Part shown: positions 63,929 to 64,000 of the stretch, piece after piece | Numbering within the stretch: position 1 is the first letter of the stretch | Layout: each line of letters begins with the position of its first letter | Origin: Pseudorhodoplanes sp. | GTDB taxonomy: Bacteria > Pseudomonadota > Alphaproteobacteria > Rhizobiales > Xanthobacteraceae | Length of the DNA stretch: 64,000 nt | Direction: 5' to 3' | NCBI GenBank assembly: GCA_019187085.1 | Contig: JABARS010000004.1 | Span: 62,001 to 126,000, forward strand | The notes under the pieces: model-generated | Told to the model about the DNA's origin: nothing | Database searches by the model: none | Seen by the model: the letters and a program-made list of their open reading frames with translations, nothing else | Position numbers and translations under genes: made by a program

Positions 63929-64000
63929 CCCCGTTGGCGCGTTTCATCGCTCCCGGATTCTGGCTGCGCACGCGCGCCATGCTGGTGAAGGAATTCATCC
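63925..64000 (+). CDS. ABC-2-type permease, N-terminal fragment cut by window edge
   Basis: GTG start overlapping the ATPase stop (GTGA). The 25 visible residues, VTPLARFIAPGFWLRTRAML then VKEFI, are the amphipathic opening of YbhS/YbhR-type permeases (a Lys-Glu-Phe/Leu motif before the first helix). Position after HlyD and ATPase genes fixes the identity better than the short sequence does. Confidence 0.7.
   Translation, partial: MTPLARFIAPGFWLRTRAMLVKEFI

Overview
The window is about 64 kb of very GC-rich chromosomal DNA (roughly two-thirds G+C by eye) from an alphaproteobacterium. I place it in the Hyphomicrobiales (Rhizobiales), near the Bradyrhizobium / Rhodopseudomonas / Xanthobacteraceae side. 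The evidence is the acpXL-lpxXL lipid A locus, the tandem kup genes, a liv operon with an embedded small membrane gene, form II CO-dehydrogenase-like genes, a BA14K protein and several palindromic repeat families typical of the order. The genus is inference. I see no rRNA, tRNA, CRISPR array, phage or insertion sequence.

Layout. 1-4 kb: mmsA (cut by the left edge), a divergent LysR regulator and an orphan amino-acid-type binding protein. 4-8 kb: a chemoreceptor divergent from motA-motB, with an FNR/FixK-type box between them. 8-12.1 kb: two tandem kup potassium transporters and the decayed 3' end of a third. 12.1-13.7 kb: rhodanese and a PotF-like binding protein. 13.7-19.2 kb (minus strand): acpXL, fabZ-like, fabF2, fabF1, alcohol dehydrogenase and lpxXL, which make and attach the C28-type very-long-chain acyl group of lipid A; FabF2 has lost its catalytic cysteine. 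19.5-27.8 kb: membrane hydrolase plus ICMT-like methyltransferase, a secreted hydrolase, RlpA, a DedA/ATP-grasp fusion, an EAL phosphodiesterase and small genes.

27.8-36 kb: purB, a DUF2259-type protein, rpe with a PH-like membrane protein, a BASS-type transporter, a DadA-like oxidoreductase, a P1 peptidase and ccdA. 36.0-37.4 kb has no credible gene, but holds a strongly structured segment (candidate ncRNA, plus strand) and a mosaic of repeats. 37.3-42.9 kb (minus strand): livHMGF, a small membrane gene and livK, closed by a clear intrinsic terminator. 43.1-47.3 kb: an AraC/PobR-like regulator and pcaB-pcaD-pcaC (protocatechuate branch of the beta-ketoadipate pathway).

47.4-60.7 kb: a deacetylase and coxG, then coxS-coxL-coxM encoding a form II (AYRGAGR) molybdenum hydroxylase, and after an interruption its maturation genes: MoxR ATPase (coxD), VWA protein (coxE), two XdhC-type proteins and a fused molybdopterin-binding/cytidylyltransferase. 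The interruption is a frameshifted autotransporter and an opposite-strand VOC protein. 60.8-64 kb: a DUF4189 protein, then a TetR regulator with a palindromic operator and an HlyD / ABC ATPase / ABC-2 permease efflux operon running off the right edge.
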